From positions 39,247,936 through 39,311,935 of the forward strand of contig CM039512.1 of NCBI GenBank assembly GCA_022432975.1: a stretch of DNA of 64,000 nucleotides, given 5' to 3'. Numbering within the stretch: position 1 is the stretch's first letter; every line of letters begins with the position of its first letter. The notes beneath the pieces were generated by a model. That model was given only the letters and a program-made list of their open reading frames with translations. It was not told the DNA's origin and did not search any database. Shown in pieces: positions 36,242 through 47,903 of this stretch. The stretch comes from Begonia masoniana (lineage: Eukaryota; Streptophyta; Magnoliopsida; Cucurbitales; Begoniaceae). Both the position numbers and the translations under genes were made by a program.

Positions 36242-37295
36242 TTACATAAATTTGGTTGTAATTTTACCTTGAAAAAAAATAAAAAAATCCATATTGGACA
36301 ACAATATGAGTTGTTTTGGTTGACAACCTAAAGATTTTATTTTATATTCAGTTTTAAAAGATTAAAAGCGTCTTTGGACAAAAAGACCTAGAAGTTAAAG
36401 ATTGAGTCATTGATTAAGTGGTTTCTGTATATAATTTATTACAACTCCTACTCTTCTGCGACATATCAATGAAAGACTTAATAATGAATTTAATGAAATG
36501 TTTGGTCAGTTGGTACATTTATATTTTTCAAAGAAAAAATTTATTAGATCAAATGACATTGTTATTGTATTTAAATTTGAGATGGATTGTTATAGAACTG
36601 AATACAATGGTATCAGATGTGATTGGACTTTGACTTATCTATAGTCTGGGACTGAACGTTAGAAACGTGCTAGAATGCACGGGCATTTTAATGTAGAAAT
36701 TTTTATGAATTGTTTGCCAACCATCATTTTGTCTGAAAGTGGATAAATTTCTCTATTTAAATTGAAAAGGCTTTTGTGGAAGACATCACTTAGTGCTATA
36801 TTTTATAGAAACTCAAAGTTTATGTTTAAGTTTTTGAACCCATGCTGAGGATTTTGAGCAATGAAATAGCTTAGATTTGACTCATCACCTTATGACGAAT
36901 GAATAGTCCAAGGGACACTTCACTCTTAAGGATATGTTGAGGACATGAGAATTAAGTCTTAGTTATAGTTGTGAATCATTTATTCCTTTTGTTGGAATTT
37001 TGCTAAGAGATGTTTATAAGGTGTGATTTAGACATCTCATAGGTAATTACATGGACCGAGATATCTGTTAAGTGACTTTTTATGAAGAGTGACCTCAAAC
37101 ACTATTAGGGCATGAGATTAGAATTTTATGTCATTGTGAATAATTTTGGTTTAGAGTTAGTGGGAGAATCATAGTAAAAGAGAAGCCACTTGAGAACTTG
37201 AACCAGAGATGAGAATAAAGTATCCCCAACTATTTAGTGATATGACCTTAATTGATCAAAATTTTGAGGAAGAAATTTCATTAAGTGGGGGAGAA
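36242..37295 (+). pseudogene. Decayed 3' end of an old gypsy pol
   Basis: Most of the stretch is too decayed to read. At about 37190-37275 the frame EAT-stop-ELEPEMRIKYPQLF is a recognisable chromovirus C-terminus with a stop in place of tryptophan. A polypurine tract (AAGTGGGGGAGAA, 37283-37295) and an LTR start follow. It is the host element into which G2 and, farther left, S2 appear to have inserted. Confidence 0.65.
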
Positions 37296-37392
37296 TGTAA
37301 AACCCACGATTTGAATTGGGGAGCAAATCTCAAGAGAAGTGGAGGGGGAAAAAGGTAATTTTTCTTTTCACTCATTAATCTTCCACCTATAC

Positions 37393-37431
<39 letters not shown>

Positions 37432-38231
37432 TATTCCTCCATCAGTTACGATTTTCTTCAGAAAAACTGCTCCTTTATCTTCACTCCTCTGTAACGCTTC
37501 CTTTCGTTAAAATTTCATAGGTGATTGGAGATTATAGTTTAGGCTGGTCAAGGAGAAAAACCTTTGCCAAATCTAATCCTTGATTCTTCAACCCTGGCGA
37601 ATCTCTCAACTCTCAAAGGTAAAGTCTCGATATTTAATTTGATTCCCTAGTCTTTGTTGATTACATCAAAACTCCGAATAAGAATAAATTTGTTTTGAGT
37701 TAGTTGCTGTGATCTTTTTCCTTGGTCTGCTAGATTAGACTTAAATTTGAGATATTTTTGTTGTAAAACCATTGGAGACATTTGACGGAAACTCTTCCAT
37801 CAGTTTCAATAGTAAAGGGGCACTGTACCTGTCAGACCAAGAGGGATCGGCATCGAGTCCGTGCGTTAGCACATATGCATTCCAACGCAGCACAATGCGA
37901 TTCCGCTGTTTGGCGGCGAACTGCAGAACACTATCTCGTCTTTCTTCTACGAGTAGCTAACAGCGATCATGAGATACTTGGACTGCAATTCAGACTGATT
38001 TTGGCCCTTGTGGGCCGTAGGTAAGATTAAAAAGAAAGACCATTTTGAACATTTGTGATAACCATAGTCCATAAATGTTGGGTCAAGTTTTGAGCTTTTC
38101 TTTGACCCAAATGATAGATTATTTACCCAATTGGATATAGACCGTCCTTTGAGAGTATATAGGGAGATAAAATAGCCCAAAAATAATGAATGACTTTATT
38201 TCTTTTTAGGTACCAATTTATTGAATTAAGC
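37296..38231 (+). repeat. LTR of the old gypsy element, left part
   Basis: It starts TGTAAAACCCACG right after the polypurine tract. A (CT)n run lies at 37397-37427. It continues after the nested solo LTR S3 at 40370. The TAAGC at 38227-38231 is the S3 target duplication. Confidence 0.7.
37397..37427 (+). repeat. (CT)n microsatellite
   Basis: About fifteen CT dinucleotides in the old gypsy LTR. CT-rich runs are common in plant 5' leaders. Confidence 0.95.
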
Positions 38232-39088
38232 TGTAATGCCTGGAAATTTTGGGTTTTAGGTTTCAAGTTTTTAGTTGCCGGGTTGTCAATTTTAAGTCTT
38301 AAAGAGTTTTAATTCGTATAAATTAGTAAATTATGCCCATTTTTCAAACGGAAAGTTTTGTTAGAACCCTAAGAATAAATTGGAATATTTGGAGAAATAA
38401 GAAATTTTCGGAGAAACCAAATCGATAGAAGAATTTATGAACGAAGCAAATGACGTAACTAAGGGCATTTAGGTAATTTTGAAGTAAAAATTGTTTTAAA
38501 GCCAAAATAACCTCTTTTTCTCTCATTTCTCCTCCCTTCCTACGTGAAGCTTCTCCTTGGCGATTTTTCCCCTCCTCCTCTATGTTTCTCTTCCATCAAG
38601 CTTTCTCCTCCGATTTTCGACGATTTTCCTTCAAGTTTTCTTCCCCTAATCCATACTCTAGGTAAGTTCTACACTTTGGGTATGTTTAGTTGTTGTTTTA
38701 TGGTTGATTTTGATTTAGGGTTTAGTGTAAAATTTTCGGATTTGTGAGAAATCAATAGGATAGCGATTTTATGCCCATTAATGATACATTGGTTATTATT
38801 TTGGTAGATGGGATGAATTGATAGTGTTGGGTTGGTGTTTATGATTAATTTTAGGTTGTTGGAAGGTTGTTAGAAGCCATTAATGGAGTTTTGTAAATCA
38901 TAAGCGTGTAGTGCTCGATGAAATGCCCGAATGAAGTGAAATAGAGTTTTTGGAAAAATTATCTTAACTCAGGGTTTCGATTAGTCTTGAATTTTATAAT
39001 ATAGAGTCGATACTAATGACGTGTTATGAAAATGCCTTAGGTAACCCAAGCTCTCAAAGGACGGTGCTCGGCATAGCTAGGACTCCAG

Positions 39089-39678
39089 GTAAATGGTGTT
39101 AGGTTTCTACCTCCTAAAGCCCTACATTATGTCGATGTTAGGAATTAAATGTCTTAATGATGTTTTCACGATTTTGGGGTTCTAAAGAGTCGGGTAGCCT
39201 AGAATACTTCCTATTAATGGTCGGATAGTTTCGTTTATGAGTTAGGCTCGTTATGTACGTTAAGAATTGGTTGGTGATTGTTTGGAGTACCTTACCTCAT
39301 GCATCATGTTTTCTCCTTTAAGATTTAATGAAATGTTCTTGCAAGCAAGTTTTCAAGTAAACGAAGTGAGGTATGTAATGTCGAGTAAAGTTGGAGGATG
39401 AGTAGGCACAGGGCATGTTAATGGCAACTCAAGGCACGATAATACACCCAAGGAAATGGCAACTCAGGGCGAGTGTTTGGTCTACGGGGTAGAAAGGGTG
39501 GTGCCTATGTCTACTCATGCTTAAATATATATATATATAAATATATATATATATATGTTATGTAAAGTGAATAAATGAAAAATAAACATGTTTTGAAAAA
39601 CCATGCATTATGTATACTCATGTTTTAGTGCACCTCCTTACTAAGCATTCGGCTTAATGTGTTTATCGTATGATGTAG
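39089..39678 (+). other. Candidate leader intron in solo LTR S3
   Basis: CCAG/GTAAAT (39085-39094), AGCCCTACAT (39118-39127), CTTACTAAGCATTCGGCTTA (39637-39656) and TGATGTAG/GTGACG (from 39671). The donor departs from consensus at one base. Confidence 0.45.
39525..39556 (+). repeat. (AT)n microsatellite in solo LTR S3
   Basis: Two adjoining AT runs with one interruption, inside the candidate intron. Confidence 0.9.
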
Positions 39679-40369
39679 GTGACGAGAACGAAGATGAGGA
39701 ACCCCCTCCTGATGATCAGGCATATTTGGTCAATGGGCGGAGCTCGTGGCGACGGAACGTATTTTGGCTAGGCTAGAGAACCCGTGGGTGTGATTTGAGT
39801 CATTTTGTGGTAATTAGATGTAAGTTAGATGAACATGGGGCATTTGAAGGATTTTAGGGTGTATGTAGAAGTTGAATATGTAAGAAATTTCGTATTGAAT
39901 ATTGGCTTGAAGTTATGTATTTTGGATAGGTTGAAAAACGTATTTGTTTTGGACATTTTTTAGGAAATTCCGCGCGCACCACAGGGCACCCACATGCATT
40001 TTTTTTTATTTCTGGCTTTTCAAAATATGTTTCGACCAGACATTTTACAATACTTTTTAAACGTATTTTACGGGCGACCCCTACGTATTTTAAAGGATTT
40101 TAAGGGCCCAAAAACCGAGTTAAAATTTTTCAAAAAAAGGGTTTTTACTTCGTTTTAATGATTTAAAAGTTGATGAATTTTATGCCTGTCATGTTTAAGT
40201 TAAAGTTATGCTATTTAGGGTCGATCGAGGTGGGTCATTGGTCTATGTCCGGTTGGTTTTAGTGTGTTGTGTAAAAATGAAAAATTTTACGTGAACTATT
40301 CGAGGGTTTAAGGTTATGATTACGTCATGGCTAGGCCGTGGCATCCCTGACTGGGTTAGGGTCGTCACA

Positions 40370-41193
40370 TAAGCTGTGGACTCATTGCATGGACTCTTTA
40401 ATTTATTGAATTTGACCTGTTGTAGGCGCACTCGAGGTAGGGGTTTATTTTATTTTCGGTTAAGTATTATTTTTAATTCATTAATTAAATTCATTTATTT
40501 AGCATAAATTGTTTATTTAATTTTATGCTATTATTTCATTCACACAATCATCAACTGCATAATTTATCATTGATAAAAATTTTGTGGTTTTAACTAGAAG
40601 TAATAGGACAGCTGAAGAGCCGTGTCCTTGGGCGCGAAATCCTAAACCTGATCAGGGTAATTATGGCGTGCGATCGCCTCATGTCGATGTTTTGACCTAT
40701 GGCCCAGTGTGCTCAGGGTCCATGAGAGACTCCATTCTCACTGAACATCTATTTAAATTGCATAATTGCATTTTTATTAAATCTATGCATATATTATATG
40801 ACTGCTAGTAAAAAAACTCTACTCCTATTGAGTTTAGTTGAATCACCCCAAACGACTACTATTTTTCATGATTTAGTAAAGGAGATTTTAATTATCAGCA
40901 CGGGAGCAATCACCTTGCAAAATTTCAAAATTTTAATAGATTTTTCTTGATGATGTATCTGATATTTTTAAGGTGAGACATACAATGGATGTGTAAACTT
41001 TGTTCTATTTAATTTACCATGTTACTTTATTGGATATACATTATTACATCATTTGGTGTCTCTTGTTGGACATGTTTATTTATCTGTCCGGGCCCTGACT
41101 TATACTAATTGGTTAATATTCTGTTGCGATTGGTGAAATTTGGTGTTAAGGGTCGTTCCCCGTTCTGTTGCAAGTCCCCTTTGGGGCATGACG
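40370..41193 (+). repeat. LTR of the old gypsy element, right part
   Basis: This is the continuation of the LTR that starts at 37296. A GC-richer patch at 40600-40740 stands out. The end just before the satellite (GGGGCATGACG) is not a clear TG...CA terminus, so the exact boundary is uncertain. Confidence 0.55.
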
Positions 41194-44100
41194 AAAACCT
41201 TGAAGGTGAATAGGATAACTTTGGTTCTAACCACAAGTCATGTAATAGTGAACCTCATTTGCTTGATACGTTTAGTTCTTTTGGAACAAATCGATTGAAG
41301 TGAAGTTTCTTATACTTCTTCAAACACATTACTAAGTCTTAATTACGCGTCCAAGAGGGGTATTGGGTCCTCAATAATTGTCGTTCTATTAACTTCAAAT
41401 TAAAACCTTGAAGGCGAAATGGATAACTTAGGTTCTAACCACAATTCATGTAATAGTGAACCTCATTTGCTTGATACGTTCAGCTCTTTTGGAAGAAATC
41501 GATTGAAGTGGAGTTTCTAATACTTCTTCAAAAGCATCACTAAGTCTTAATTACGCGTCCATAAAGGTTATTTGGTCCTCAATATACGTCGTTCTAATCA
41601 CTAAAAGTTAAAACCTTGAAGGTGAAATGGATAACTTAGGTTCTAACCACAAGTCATGTAACAGTGAACCTCATTTGCTTGATACGTTCAGTTCTTTTTG
41701 AACAAATCGATTGTAGTGCAGTTTCTTATACTTCTTCAAACCCATTATTAAGTTTTAATTACGCGTCCATGAGGGTTATTGAGTCCTCAATACAAGTCGT
41801 TCTAATCACTTCAAGTTAAAACCTTGAAGGTTAAATGGATAACTTAGGTTCTAACCACAATTCATGTAACAGTGAACCTCATTTGCTTGATACGTTCAAC
41901 TGTTTTAGAACAAATCGATTAAAGTGGAGTTTCTTATACATCTTCAAAAGCAATACTAAGTCTTAATTGCGCGTCCATGAAGGTTATTAGGTCCTCAATA
42001 CACGTCGTTTTCATCACTTTAACTTAAAACCTTAAAGGTGAATAGGATAACTTAGGTTCTAACCACAAGTCATATAACAGTGAACCACATTTGCTTGATA
42101 AGTTCAGTTCTTTTAGAATAAATCCATTGAAGTGAAGTTTCTTATAATTCTTCAAATACATTACTAAGTCTTAATTACGCGTCCATGAATGTTATTAGGT
42201 CCTCAATACAGGTCGTTCTCATCACTTCAAGTTAAAACCTTAAGGATGAAATGGCTAACTTAGGTCCTAACAACAATTCATGTAATAGTAAACCTCATTT
42301 GCTTGATACGTTCAGTTTGTTGGAACATATCAATTGAAGTAATGTTTCTTATACTTCTTCAAACGTATTACTAAGTATTAATTACGCATCCATTAAGGTT
42401 ATTAGGTACTTAATACAAGTCGTTCTCACAACCTCAAGTTCAAATCTTAAAGATAAAATGGATAACTTAAGTTCTAACCACAAGTCATGTAACAGTAAAC
42501 CTCATTTGCTTGATATGTTAGTTCTTTTGGAACAAATAGATTGAAGTGAAGTTTCTTTTACTTCTTCAAAAGCATTACTAAGTCTTAATTACATGTCTAT
42601 GAAGGTTATTGGGTCCTTAACACACGTCGTTCTCATCCGTTCGAGTTAAAACCTTTAAGGTGAAATGGATAACTTAGGTACTACCCAAAAGTCATATAAC
42701 AGTGAATCTCATTTGATATATACGTTCAGTTCTTTTGGAACAAATAGATTGAAGTAAAGTTTCTTATACTACTTCAAACGCATTACTAAGTCTTAATTAC
42801 GCGTCGATGATTGTTATTGGGTCCTCAATGCACGTCATTCTCATCACTTCAAGTTAAAACCTTGAAGGTTAAATGCAGTACTTTGGTTCTAACCACAAGT
42901 CATGTAATAGTGAACCTCATTTGCTTGACACGTTCAGTTCTTTTGGAAAAAATCGATTGAAGAGGAGTTTCTTATACTTCTTCAAAAGCATTACTAAAGC
43001 TTAATTACGCGTCCATGAAGGTTATTAATTCATCAATACAGGTCGTTCTCATCACTTCAAGTTAAAACCTTGACGGTGAAATGGATAACTTAGATTCTAA
43101 CCACAAGTCATGTAACAGTGAACCTCATTTGCTTGATACGTTTAGTTCTTTTGGAATAAATCGAGTGAAGAGGAGTTTCTTATAATTCTACAAAAGCATT
43201 ACTATGTCTTAATTACGCGTCTATGAAGGTTATTAGGTCCTCAATACAAGTCGTTCTCATCACTACAAGTTAAAACCTTAAAGGTGAAATGGATAATTTA
43301 GATTCTAACCACAAGTCATATAACAGTGAACCTCATTTGCTTGATACGTTTAGTTCTTTTGGAATAAATCGAGTGAAGAGGAGTTTCTTATAATTCTACA
43401 AAAGCATTACTATGTCTTAATTACGCGTCTATGAAGGTTATTAGGTCCTCAATACAAGTCGTTCTCATCACTACAAGTTAAAACCTTAAAGGTGAAATGG
43501 ATAATTTAGATTCTAACCACAAGTCATATAATAGTGAACCTCATTTTCTTGATACGTTAAGTTCTTTTGGAACCAATCGATTGACGAGGAGTTTCTTATA
43601 CTTCTTCAAAAGCATTACTAAGTCTTAATTACGCGTCCATGAAGGTTATTAGGTCCTCAATACAGGTCGTTCTCTTCACTTCAAGTTAAAACCTTGAAGG
43701 TGAAATGGATAACTAAGGTTCTAAGCAAAAGTCATGTAACAGTGAACCTAATTTTCTTGATACGTTCAGTTCTTTTAGAACTAATCGATTGAAATGAAGT
43801 TTCGTATACTTATTCAAAAGCTTTACTAAGTTTTAATTACGCGTCCATGAGGGTTATTGGGTCCTCAATACACGTCGTTCTAATAACTTCAAGTTAAAAC
43901 CATGAAGGTGAAATGGATAACTTTGGTTCTAACCACAAGTCATATAAAAGTGAACCTCATTTGCTTGATACGTTCAGTTCTTTTGAAACAAATAGATTGA
44001 AGTAAAGTTTCTTATACTTCTTCAAGCTCATTACTAAGTCTTAATTACGCATTCATGCAGGGTTATTGTGTCCTCAATACACGTCATTCTCATCAGTTCA

Positions 44101-44276
44101 AGTTAAAACCTTGAAGGTGAAGTGGATAATTTAGGTTTTAACAACAAGTCATGAAACAGTGAACCGCATTTACTTGATACGTTCAGTTCTTTTGCAATAA
44201 ATAGATTGTAGTGAAGTTACTTACACTTCTTCAAACGCATTACTAAGTCTTAATTACGCGTCCATGAGGGTTATTG
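41194..44276 (+). repeat. 208-bp satellite, block B (about 15 monomers)
   Basis: Head-to-tail monomers of the same family and orientation as block A, with point differences and small indels between copies. The block starts inside a monomer and ends at the G3 insertion; TATTG at 44272-44276 is the left target duplication. Confidence 0.95.
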
Positions 44277-44436
44277 TGTAACACCCGAGTCAACGGCCAG
44301 GTGATTATCTTAACTGTATTAACGGTAATAAATATTTAATATTCGTAGTTTAAGATTTATGCCAAGCTCAATTAATTACATGTGGATCTAAACTAGGTTG
44401 GGTGGCAAAGTTGTAATAATGGAGGATTGAGGCCAG

Positions 44437-44489
44437 TATTTAAAGAAAAAGGAAAGGATTCAAACCTCATTTAAACCACTGTAACCGAC
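44437..44489 (+). promoter_or_regulatory. TATA box and conserved leader block of the G3 5' LTR
   Basis: TATTTAAAG (44437-44445) lies about 160 bp into the LTR and CACTGTAACCGAC (44477-44489) follows, with one change from the G1 block. Confidence 0.6.
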
Positions 44490-44976
44490 ATCCCCAACTT
44501 CCGGCGATTTCTTCTCTCCCAAGCTCTCACTCTCTGTCAGATGGAAATCCCTCATTCGGGGATCGGTTTCCTTGCTGCTTCTCGGCTACTTTGTGCTCGA
44601 GGTACAGGTTTAACAATGTGGTTATCTATTAGTTTATTAGCCCAGTTTTCAAGCTCTGTATTGAAGTTTGGATTCTTCAATGGCCGAATATCAATAAGAA
44701 CATTTTGAAACCCGAGATTGGTAATGTCATTCCGAATCGATTCTGGACATTTAAAACAACCAACACTGAGTTATCATTATCGAATCGGTCTGTTTTGATT
44801 TTTGGGATTTCGGGTTACATTGAGTATTAAACTAAAAACTCAGGAAGGACTCTTAGCTATTAGATCTTAGGATAACTCGAGATTAGAACTATTAGGATTT
44901 TGTTTTAACTACTGCAATGTAAATGTTTAGGTGAAGAAGTTTGAAGAGAAAGGAGCTCAAGTGCTAAGGAGATCAG

Positions 44977-45714
44977 GTAAGTGAATGTATTAAGATTTTC
45001 GGCTAATAGAGCCCTACATCGTAGGAGTACTAGGTTGAGATGTCTAATGTTTACCTTATGATTATGAGCTTGTCTGCACTTAAAGGATTTATGTATGTTG
45101 CGAGTTACACCCTGTGATGACCTGTTAGTGATTGTGAAGTTGTTTGCTCTGGTATGATCCTTGTCATAGTTTGATGAGTTAAAAGCTCTCATGTTCATGC
45201 ATCATGAATGTTACTCAAGCATAAGAAAATATTTTAACGCATGTTTTCCATGAACAAGATGTATATGTATATATGTATATGTATAAGATTTATGCTACGT
45301 GGATTAAATGAGGGTTGGGGGCGGTTCGGCGTATGTCACAGTCCAAAGTAGGACATATGAATACGACCCGCAGTAGGGAACAAGATCAAACTCACTGTCG
45401 AACCCCCTTTACCGGCACAAATCATATCTTGTTCCACACAACCTAAACAAAGAATATGAACAAAGACTGTGAATGATGAATACGATCAATGACTATGAAT
45501 GATGAATATCATCAATGACTATGAATGATGAATATGATCAATGATTATGAATGATGAATATGATCAATGTCTATGAATGATGATTACGAGCAAAGACATG
45601 AACAAGAGAAGACTTATGAGCATGTGATTTTTCCAAATTATGCATTCATACATCCATGTTAGTGTTGCATTCCTTACTAAGCATTAGGCTTATAGTTTAA
45701 ACCTTATGATGTAG
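44977..45714 (+). other. Candidate leader intron in the G3 5' LTR
   Basis: TCAG/GTAAGT (44973-44982), AGCCCTACAT (45010-45019), CTTACTAAGCATTAGGCTTA (45673-45692) and TGATGTAG/GTGAC (45707-45719). It is the cleanest example of the module. Confidence 0.55.
45467..45597 (+). repeat. 26-bp tandem repeat in the G3 5' LTR
   Basis: About five copies of a unit of the form GACTATGAATGATGAATATS plus ATCAAT, inside the candidate intron. The 3' LTR has the same array at 53557-53686. Confidence 0.88.
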
Positions 45715-46139
45715 GTGACGAGTTTTCAGGTGAGGAACTCAAGGTCAATGAAGATGTCTAAACTTGGTTGCTGGAGGATGCTCAGCGTGACAGTGAAGAC
45801 TGGATAGGCGACTAAACTCCCTGTTTATGCACATAGTAAGTTAGAAAAGTTTACCACGAACAGATGACTAAATAGAATAGAATTTCGTATAACAATGAGA
45901 TATGGATTTGAAAAGCTTGTCTTTAGAGTCTGAATACGGTTTTAAGGATTAATGAATGGTTTGTTTCGTTTGAGTCTTCCGCTATGCGTATTTTAGATGA
46001 GTTTATGATTTTTACTCTTTGGGGTTTGTGATTACTAAGTTACGGGTCGGGTGAGTTGTGATATGTTCTATCGAATGAAGATGTTTGATGATTAAAGTGT
46101 TTTACTGCCGTATGATTGAAGCTGGATGAGGCAATCATT

Positions 46140-46560
46140 CGGCTGACGTCATCGGCGGATGTCAATAGATGAGAGTTAAACGATTCAGTCTTCTGGATGA
46201 CGTCACCGGAAGATGTAGTATGTTTCTTCATCGGCAGATGTAGAGTGTTTAGCCATCGGATGATGAAGGTGCTGTTTTGTCGTCTAGCGATCGGCAGATG
46301 TAGAGTGTTTAGCCATCGGATGATAACAGTGCTGTTGTGTCGTCTAGCGATCGGTAGATGTAGAGTGTTTAGCCATCGGATGATGAAAGTGCCATTTTGT
46401 CGTCTAGTGATCGGCAGATGCAGAGTATTTAGCCATCGGATGATGTGAGGGTTTCCTTGTCGTTTAGTGACCGGGTCATGTATTAATTATGCACGTGGGG
46501 AGCACATGTCCATCGGATGATGTTTCCCCCATTTCACCGGAAGATGAAGTATATTTCCTC
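46140..46560 (+). repeat. G3 5' LTR minisatellite, first array
   Basis: It begins with TGACGTCATCGGCGGATG and TGACGTCACCGGAAGATG, then about four 60-bp units with GCCATCGGATGATG and TTTTGTCGTCTAGCGATCGG, then single words. Confidence 0.9.
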
Positions 46561-46835
46561 GCCGGATGATGTAAATGATAGTTTGTCGTTTAGTGATCGG
46601 ATGATATAGAACTTGTAAGCTATCGGTAGATGTTTTTAATGGGTCACACGAGATGCACGTGGGTGATTGTCGGTCGTGCGGTATTCGCATCTGCCGATAG
46701 GTGTTTAATGAGCCATGTGGGGTGCACGTGCCATCCGGAAGATGCAATGTCTATCGGTTGATGCATGCAGACCCATGCAACTTGTGCGTCGATTGGAAGC
46801 ATGTACGAGGGACGAACTTTCCATCCATTAAGTTG
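46560..46835 (+). repeat. Segment duplicated inside the G3 5' LTR, copy 1
   Basis: It matches 47336-47610 apart from a few one-base losses and small changes (for example TCGTGCGG against TCGATGCGGG). The 3' LTR has a single copy. Confidence 0.88.
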
Positions 46836-47335
46836 AAAGTGCCATTTTGTCGTCTAGCGATCGGCAGATGTAGAGTGTTTAGCCATCGGATGATGAAAGT
46901 GCCATTTTGTCGTCTAGCGATCGGCAGATGTAGAGTGTTTAGCCATCGGATGATGAAAGTGCCATTTTGTCGTCTAGCGATCGGCAGATGTAGAGTGTTT
47001 AGCCATCGGATGATGAAAGTGCCATTTTGTCGTCTAGCGATCGGTAGATGTAGAGTGTTTAGCCATCGGATGATGAAGGTGCTGTTTTGTCGTCTAGCGA
47101 TCGGTAGATGTAGAGTGTTTAGCCATCGGATGATGAAAGTGCCATTTTGTCGTCTAGCGATCGGTAGATGTAGAGTGTTTAGCCATCGGATGATGAAGGT
47201 GCTGTTTTGTCGTCTAGCGATCGGTAGATGTAGAGTGTTTAGCCATCGGATGATGAAAGTGCCATTTTGTCGTCTAGCGATCGGTAGATGTAGAGTGTTT
47301 AGCCATCGGATGATGAAGGTGCTGTTTTGTCGTCT
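46836..47335 (+). repeat. G3 5' LTR minisatellite, second array (about 8.3 units of 60 bp)
   Basis: Nearly identical 60-bp units alternate between GTGCCATTTTGTCG and GTGCTGTTTTGTCG versions. The 214-codon frame across it is a by-product of the period being a multiple of three. Confidence 0.93.
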
Positions 47336-47610
47336 CGCCGGATGATGTAAATGATAGTTTGTCGTTTAGTGATCGGATGATATAGAACTTGTAAGCTATC
47401 GGTAGATGTTTTTAATGGGTCACACGAGATGCACGTGATTGTCGGTCGATGCGGGTATTCGCATCTGCCGATAGGTGTTTAAATGAGCCATGTGGGGTGC
47501 ACGTGCCATCCGGAAGATGCAATGTCTATCGGTTGATGCATGCAGACCCATGCAACTTGTGCGTCGATTGGAAGCATGTACGAGGGACTAACTTTCCATC
47601 CATTAAGTTG
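47336..47610 (+). repeat. Segment duplicated inside the G3 5' LTR, copy 2
   Basis: Second copy of 46560-46835. It leads into the normal LTR end (AAGCCTTTAAGCCTG) as in the 3' LTR, so this copy holds the ancestral position. Confidence 0.88.
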
Positions 47611-47745
47611 AAGCCTTTAAGCCTGTTAGGTATACTGTTATTAAAGAGAAAAAAAAGAGAGAAGGAGAAAAGAGTTCAAATATGAGTTAAAGTTTTATGT
47701 AAAGTCATGAATTTCGTGGCGATCCTCCCCGGGTCGTTACAATTA

Positions 47746-47757
47746 TGGTATCAAAGC
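47746..47757 (+). other. G3 primer binding site (variant)
   Basis: TGGTATCAAAGC starts five bases after the LTR, identical to the G1 variant. Confidence 0.75.
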
Positions 47758-47903
47758 AAAACGGGTTCTAAAACCGATTCTGCAGACTGCCTTCCAGCAC
47801 TGACTGTCACATGAGCACACTCCAACAACTGTAAGTATTTATGATTTCAGTATATGTCATTAAGTTAAGATATATCTGTAATGATTTGTCTAGGAATCCC
47901 GAA

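Larger units (their letters stand above)
38232..40369 (+). mobile_element. Solo LTR S3 (2138 bp)
   Basis: It starts TGTAATGCCTGG and ends AGGGTCGTCACA, flanked by TAAGC (38227-38231 and 40370-40374), with no internal region. It has donor-like and acceptor-like blocks but no CGGAAGATG minisatellite. An AT dinucleotide run lies at about 39525-39556. Confidence 0.92.
44277..47741 (+). repeat. G3 5' LTR (3465 bp), expanded
   Basis: It is 778 bp longer than the 3' LTR. The segment 46560-46835 is repeated at 47336-47610, and an extra tight array of 60-bp units (46836-47335) lies between the two copies. All the shared modules are present. Confidence 0.93.

Noticed and set aside
36418..36633. A 71-codon frame in the decayed gypsy region as a host gene
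   Set aside because: Its composition follows the AT-rich surroundings, there is no domain, and neighbouring sequence is decayed pol.
40600..40740. A tRNA or small RNA gene in the GC-richer patch of the old gypsy LTR
   Set aside because: I could not find a cloverleaf or Pol III boxes there; it is continuous with LTR sequence.
44905..45198. A 97-codon minus-strand frame kept in both G3 LTRs
   Set aside because: The duplication only reflects the LTR pair. It runs against the element and covers the donor-like and leader sequence.
46701..47345. A 214-codon frame in the G3 5' LTR as a gene
   Set aside because: It is the translation of 60-bp tandem units; its length follows array copy number and the 3' LTR copy lacks it.
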